From: Dinghuibacter silviterrae
GTDB taxonomy: Bacteria; Bacteroidota; Bacteroidia; Chitinophagales; Chitinophagaceae
Reading direction: 5' to 3'
Length of the DNA stretch: 64,000 nt
Assembly (NCBI RefSeq): GCF_004366355.1
Contig: NZ_SODV01000001.1
Location: 2,914,001-2,978,000, forward strand
Each line of letters opens with the position of its first letter. Position 1 is the first letter of the stretch. Positions 59,989-64,000 of this stretch are shown one piece after another. The notes beneath the pieces are model-generated. The model saw nothing but the letters and a program-made list of their open reading frames with translations, did not search any database and had not been told where the DNA came from. Both the position numbers and the translations under genes were made by a program.

Positions 59989-62397
59989 TTATTCAGATCT
60001 AAGGCTTTTTACCGGGTTGGCTTTGGCGGCGCGGATGGTTTGGAAACTCAGCGTGAACAACGCCATCAGCAAAATGATCCCGCCCCCCGCGGCAAACACC
60101 CACCAACTGATGGTTGTCCGGTCCGCAAAGTTGTCCAACCATACGTGGATGCCCCAGTAAGAAAGGGGAACCGCGATGACAAAGGCCAGCGCGACCAATT
60201 TCAGGAAGTCGCTGCTCAACAAGGCGACGATCCTGGCGACCGAGGCCCCCAAGACCTTCCGCACGCCGATTTCCTTTGTCCGTTGACGGGTAGTGAACAA
60301 GACCAGCCCCAGGAGCCCAAGACAGGAAATAACGATGGACAAACCGGTCGCCCATGCGAGGAGCCGGGCCGTGTTTTGTTCCGTCGTATACATCGCTGCA
60401 ATGCTTTTGTCAAAGAACGTATAGTCGAAGTCGTCGTCCGGGTATAGGGTCTTATACGCCGCTTTTATACCGGCGATGGTCTTTGTCCAGTCGGCGCCTT
60501 TTTGCAGGGACAGGTGGAGGGTGTAGGAATTGTTATCGCCCCCATGGATCATCAACGGTTTGATCGGGGAGCGCAGCGACGTTTGATAGAAGTCACTGAC
60601 CACGCCCACAATGAGGTGGCTGTGGTCTTCGCCATCAAGGACATGGTGCCCCAGCGCCTGGTGGGGATCCCGGAACCCCAGCGTACGCGCCAGCGTCTGG
60701 TTGATGAGGTATTCCCTGGGTGTATCGCTTGAGGGGAGATTCTGCCCGGCCAGGAGCCGGAGTCCATAGACCCGGATGTAATTGGTGTCTCCTTCCCTAA
60801 ACTCCGGCTGTATCTTTATCTCCTGTGGCCCCTCTTTGTAGGTAATGCCCATGGCGTTGTAGTTGTCCGAAGCGGGGGGCATCCCCCCCAGGCTGGCGTA
60901 TTCCACACCCGGCAGCGTATTCACCTTATTGAGCAGGGTATGGTTTCTGTGGTCCGCGGCCGCGTAAACATTCCAGGGAAGATTGACAAAGACGATGGCG
61001 TCCTTCCGGTAACCCAGGTCTTTGTGGAGCGCGTAATACACCTGTTTGGATACAAGCAGGGTACCTAAGACAAAAACCTGGGCGATGACGAACTGGAAAA
61101 CCGTGAGCGTTTTGCGAAGCCAGGCCTTGCGTGACTTGGTGGCCCCCATTTGGTTCTTTAGCACGGCGATGGGTTTCAAACCCGCCAGCACCCAGGCCGG
61201 GTAAAAGCCCGCCATCAGGCTCACCACGACGGTCAGCGCCGCCAGGAACGCCAGGACGCCCGGTGCTGCGAACGGGTGGAAGACAATGCCCTCAGGGGTA
61301 AAGTCCGCAAATATTTTTAACAGCGTCGGGGTCAGGGCCGCGCCAATGACCGTGGCCAGCAGCGTCAGGACAAGCGTCTCCCCCAGGAACCGGCGCACCA
61401 GTTGCCAGCGGGTGCTCCCCATGGTTTTGCGGATGCCGATTTCCTTCGCGCGCTGGCCGGCCTGGGCCGTTGTCAGGTTGATGTAGTTGATACAGGCCAG
61501 GAGCAAGAGGAAGAGGCCCGCCGCCAGCAAACCGAAGAGCGCAGCCTTGTTGGCTGTCCGCGCGCCCAATGGATAGTACGTGGCGTTGAAATGAAGGTCG
61601 TTCATCGGCTGGAGCGAGTATACGCTGGATGTATCGTCGGCGTACCTGGCCCGGATCCTGGCCAGTCCTTTGTCCACCTGCACCTTGGTCATCCCCGGTG
61701 ACAGGCGGACAAAACACCGTTGGGTGCCGTACACGCTGTTCCATTCGTGCGACCAGATATTTTTGAGCTGTCCCGTCAGGGTAGGGTAGGAGATAAACTC
61801 CTTGTAATGCAGGTCCGTGTTTTGGGTCAGATCGGCCACCACCCCGGTGACCGCCGTATGGACCGTGTCGTCGTATACAATGGTTTTCCCCAACACCTGC
61901 TCCGGTGTCAGCCCCGGGAAATACACCCTCGCCCGGCTTTCGGTTAGGATCACCTGCCCGGGCGCCTTCAGGTCCTGGTGCGGATCGCCTGCCAGCCAGC
62001 GGTACCCGAACATCGGGAAATAGTGGGCATCGGCAAAGACAATATCCGTTTGCCCCTTAAACGGTCTTGCCGCTTTGGCGGGCAAAACGGTCGCGTCATG
62101 TTCGTAAAACGTCGTCACCGTTTCCACCCCCGTCAGGTCTGTCCGGATCGCGTCCGGGAGCACGCCCGGCACACCGCCGTTGGGATAGCTTTCCCCGTTC
62201 ATGCGCATATCCGTCACCACCCGGTACAACCGGTCCACCCCCGGCTCGAACTTGTCGAACCCGAAGTCGTAACGGACGATCAGGAAGATGACGACGGAAG
62301 CGCAGATGCCGATCACAAGACCGGCCACGTTGATCAATGCAGATACTTTGTTCCGGCGGAAAGACCGCAGGGCCGTCAGAAGGTATTGCTTCAGCAT
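59989..62397 (-). CDS. FtsX/MacB-type ABC transporter permease
   Basis: Permease of 802 residues, first of three in the run. FtsX repeats are seen at LINVAGLVIGICASVVIFLI, TTAQAGQRAKEIGIRKTMGS, TKEIGVRKVLGASVARIVALL and the tail NPVKSLRSE. It lies 43 bases after an unknown gene and nine before the next permease, so the three probably form one transcript. The ATPase partner must be elsewhere, or these act without one; the latter has been suspected for such orphan clusters. Confidence 0.93.
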   Translation of the reverse strand: MLKQYLLTALRSFRRNKVSALINVAGLVIGICASVVIFLIVRYDFGFDKFEPGVDRLYRVVTDMRMNGESYPNGGVPGVLPDAIRTDLTGVETVTTFYEHDATVLPAKAARPFKGQTDIVFADAHYFPMFGYRWLAGDPHQDLKAPGQVILTESRARVYFPGLTPEQVLGKTIVYDDTVHTAVTGVVADLTQNTDLHYKEFISYPTLTGQLKNIWSHEWNSVYGTQRCFVRLSPGMTKVQVDKGLARIRARYADDTSSVYSLQPMNDLHFNATYYPLGARTANKAALFGLLAAGLFLLLLACINYINLTTAQAGQRAKEIGIRKTMGSTRWQLVRRFLGETLVLTLLATVIGAALTPTLLKIFADFTPEGIVFHPFAAPGVLAFLAALTVVVSLMAGFYPAWVLAGLKPIAVLKNQMGATKSRKAWLRKTLTVFQFVIAQVFVLGTLLVSKQVYYALHKDLGYRKDAIVFVNLPWNVYAAADHRNHTLLNKVNTLPGVEYASLGGMPPASDNYNAMGITYKEGPQEIKIQPEFREGDTNYIRVYGLRLLAGQNLPSSDTPREYLINQTLARTLGFRDPHQALGHHVLDGEDHSHLIVGVVSDFYQTSLRSPIKPLMIHGGDNNSYTLHLSLQKGADWTKTIAGIKAAYKTLYPDDDFDYTFFDKSIAAMYTTEQNTARLLAWATGLSIVISCLGLLGLVLFTTRQRTKEIGVRKVLGASVARIVALLSSDFLKLVALAFVIAVPLSYWGIHVWLDNFADRTTISWWVFAAGGGIILLMALFTLSFQTIRAAKANPVKSLRSE

Positions 62398-62440
62398 ACC
62401 TATCTACGAAAAAAACCGTACCACCCCGGTATTCGCTGAT

Positions 62441-62971
62441 TTACAACGAGTCCAATCCGAAGAACTGTCCGTTTTCGATACGCTTTGTGTCCGGTTCCGA
62501 TACATAGGACACGATCGACAACCGGTCCTGGAGACGGAGCAGGAACGTTCGGTCAAGATAACTTAGCAACAGGTGGTCCGCGATCGCCCGGTGCAGCGTC
62601 AGTTCCTGGGAAAACCAGGTCAGACTGACCTTATGTATTTTAATTTCCCTGGCATCCGACGCCAGGAGGTCGAAAACGTAACGATGGTACGGCACCACCT
62701 CGTCCCCCATCGGGTCCTTCAGCCCCGGGATCAACCCGCCCAGCTTTTGCATCGCACCCGACAACGCAAAGCTCAATTTAAACGGCAGGGCCGGTTTGGC
62801 TTTTGGAAAAGCAAACTGAATATCGTCCCACGTGTGCAGGGGCAACCCCTTTGCAAACGACTGCTGCTGGATGCGAAACTCCGCATGCGTCTTGTACCAC
62901 ACTTCCTGCTCAAAAGCTCCCGTCGCCGAGGCGTCGATGATTTGCCGGTAAGCCAGCCGGATCGTACTCAT
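62441..62971 (-). CDS. Unknown cytoplasmic protein coupled to the dioxygenase-like gene
   Basis: Protein of 176 residues without signal peptide or membrane segment. It is moderately hydrophobic, with phrases such as LPFKLSFALSGAMQKLGGLIPGLKDP and VPYHRYVFDLLASDAREIKIHKVSL. I recognise no family. Its ATG overlaps the stop of the intradiol-dioxygenase-like gene (ATGA), so the two proteins are made together. It is upstream of the permease run. Confidence 0.65.
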   Translation of the reverse strand: MSTIRLAYRQIIDASATGAFEQEVWYKTHAEFRIQQQSFAKGLPLHTWDDIQFAFPKAKPALPFKLSFALSGAMQKLGGLIPGLKDPMGDEVVPYHRYVFDLLASDAREIKIHKVSLTWFSQELTLHRAIADHLLLSYLDRTFLLRLQDRLSIVSYVSEPDTKRIENGQFFGLDSL

Positions 62972-63666
62972 AACGCAACCCCCAATTGAAAAGTGGCCGT
63001 ATACCCGTTGGTCGTGTCCCCCGTGATCGTCAGCAGTTCTGACGTATAACTGTCCGAGAAGACCTGGTCCGTCGAATTCGTGATCGTATTCTGGCCATGC
63101 GCCGCATAGAGCGTCGAATTATACACCGCCGTGGTGATGCTTTCCGGGAATGCCAGTTGCGTGGTGGATTTCAAAACGGAGTTGACATACACTTCCACGT
63201 GGATGTGCGTCACCCGCCCCGTATACCACCCCGGGTAAATCGTGGTGAACTTCACCTGTCCGCTGGCGTCCGTGCTTTGTATGCCCCTCAAAAAGGTTTT
63301 CCCTGTATTGTCCTCCGTCCCCAGGTACCCCGACACGCTGTATTCCGAATAATACCCGTCCTTATCGCAATGCCAGATGTCCACCCGCGCGTCTTTTATC
63401 GCCGCGCAGTCGTTGTTCGTATTCACCACTGTCAGGGTCAGGCTCAGCGGTACCCCCGTTTTGCCTTCCGTAATATCCGTCCGGTAGATGGCCGAATCCG
63501 CGCTCAGGTCGTATGGATAGGGGCCGGCGGTTTCCTGGGGGGTGACCGTGCAGTCGCTGCTTGTGCTTGTCGCTTCGTGCTGTTTTTTGCAGTCTTGCAA
63601 CAGCGGCGCCAAACCCACGAGGCCGATCAAACCGGCGCCGTTGCGGAGGAAGTGTTTGCGTTCCAT
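62968..63666 (-). CDS. Intradiol ring-cleavage dioxygenase-like exported protein
   Basis: Protein of 232 residues resembling the catalytic core of intradiol dioxygenases, which open catechols with non-haem Fe(III). It has an N-terminal export or lipoprotein-like leader (about 1-25, ending LLQDC), TPQETAGPYP, and DIWHCDKDGYYSEYS with a candidate Fe-binding tyrosine (Y105 or Y106). YPGWYTGRVTHIHVEV carries Y148, H154 and H156. All four iron-ligand positions are present. Such short, exported versions occur in Bacteroidota and other phyla; the substrate is unknown. Confidence 0.85.
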   Translation of the reverse strand: MERKHFLRNGAGLIGLVGLAPLLQDCKKQHEATSTSSDCTVTPQETAGPYPYDLSADSAIYRTDITEGKTGVPLSLTLTVVNTNNDCAAIKDARVDIWHCDKDGYYSEYSVSGYLGTEDNTGKTFLRGIQSTDASGQVKFTTIYPGWYTGRVTHIHVEVYVNSVLKSTTQLAFPESITTAVYNSTLYAAHGQNTITNSTDQVFSDSYTSELLTITGDTTNGYTATFQLGVAL

Positions 63667-63670
63667 CGGG

Positions 63671-63678
63671 CAAAGCTA
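63671..63678 (-). promoter_or_regulatory. -7-type box TAGCTTTG four bases before the dioxygenase-like gene
   Basis: On the minus strand TAGCTTTG is an exact TAnnTTTG match, four bases before the ATG at 63666, identical in sequence and spacing to the box before hxlR (29049-29056). Confidence 0.5.
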
Positions 63679-63782
63679 AGCGGCCGCGCGCCACGCGGGA
63701 GGTGGGATGCGGTGAACGCGGCATTTTCTGCGGTGAATTTTCGGGCGGCCCGCCGTCGGCGCCTCCCGCCCCTGTGGCGCGC

Positions 63783-64000
63783 CTACTTCTTAAACCGCTC
63801 GAAAAACTCCCGCTCATAGCTCGCCCCGATCGGGATTTCCCTCCCCCCGACATGGACCACTTTGTTCCGCACATTCTCAATGCGGGCGAGCGGAACGATG
63901 AAGGAACGGTGGACACGGAGAAAGGCCGCCGCCGGCAAACGGTCCAGAAGCATTTTGAGCGTGGTGCGGACGATCAGCGGTTTTCGCCCCTCCAGGTAAA
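63783..64000 (-). CDS. LytTR-family response regulator, C-terminal part (runs off the window)
   Basis: The last 71 or so codons of a LytTR DNA-binding domain are readable on the minus strand. They show FLRVHRSFIVPLARIENV, the conserved VGGREIPIG segment and a terminal EFFERFKK before the TAG at 63783-63785. The receiver domain lies outside the window. Its sequence differs from the LytTR gene at 1130. About 116 bases separate it from the dioxygenase-like gene. It may regulate the permease run, but that is only positional. Confidence 0.85.
   Translation of the reverse strand, partial: YLEGRKPLIVRTTLKMLLDRLPAAAFLRVHRSFIVPLARIENVRNKVVHVGGREIPIGASYEREFFERFKK

Noticed and set aside
58975-60447. 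Plus-strand open frame of 490 codons across the permease junction
   Set aside because: It crosses the boundary of two well-supported minus-strand permease genes and shows no family features.
1-64000. tRNA, rRNA, CRISPR arrays, insertion sequences, prophage, restriction-modification or antiphage gene clusters
   Set aside because: Looked for by eye in coding and intergenic stretches. No cloverleaf-like sequence, regular direct repeats, transposase or integrase motifs, or methylase/nuclease motifs were found.

Overview
The window reads as chromosomal DNA of a GC-rich member of the Bacteroidota, most probably the Chitinophagaceae. The evidence is three ECF sigma / FecR / SusC / SusD gene sets, LytS-LytTR signalling, several FtsX/MacB-type permeases of about 800 residues, TlpA-type thioredoxins, a DUF4369 protein, and TAnnTTTG-like promoter boxes (the Bacteroidota -7 element). 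I see no rRNA, tRNA, CRISPR array, transposase or phage gene. Coding is dense: no stretch over 300 bases lacks a gene, and the longest gaps are about 130-160 bases (6890-7019, 8983-9136, 32013-32171).

Layout. 102-1840: LytS-type histidine kinase and LytTR regulator. 1846-3597: large secreted protein ending in a DnaJ-like zinc-finger motif. 3688-5598: TetR regulator and MFS exporter whose leaders share a candidate operator. 5540-8982: DUF1348 protein, two AraC regulators around a small secreted protein, and an HD-domain protein. 9137-18172: module 1 (sigma, FecR, SusC, SusD, zinc metalloprotease), closed by a clear terminator. 18229-19537: low-GC patch with a zinc-ribbon protein and a VOC protein, then a tiny secreted protein. 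19534-25410: minus-strand run with a GH78 rhamnosidase-like enzyme, cupin, old yellow enzyme, AraC regulator, OhrR and Ohr. 25500-30088: secreted aspartyl protease, two thioredoxin-fold proteins, DoxX with an HxlR regulator, and small unknowns. 30123-38059: module 2 (sigma, FecR, SusC, SusD, DUF4369-TlpA). 38111-44819: minus-strand macroglobulin/TonB-plug protein, GH27, lipoprotein, GH39 and a membrane protein. 44881-54455: module 3 (sigma, FecR, SusC, SusD, and a thioredoxin / alpha-beta-hydrolase fusion). 54442-63666: minus-strand run with three FtsX permeases, a DUF92 membrane protein, an unknown protein and an intradiol-dioxygenase-like protein. 63783-64000: C-terminal end of another LytTR regulator.

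How the parts fit. All three SusC proteins have an N-terminal STN domain and lie next to a FecR anti-sigma and an ECF sigma gene. This is the known trans-envelope signalling design: ligand on the outer-membrane transporter signals through FecR to release the sigma factor. Each module ends in a different exported enzyme, so three different ligands are likely. The glycosidases sit outside these modules.

Two things stand out. One is a repeated TAnnTTTR-like box 3-5 bases before the start codon of many genes, which suggests widespread near-leaderless transcripts. The other is the 963-residue thioredoxin-hydrolase fusion closing module 3. Residue numbers were counted by hand from the translations. 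All family assignments come from motif recognition without database searches.
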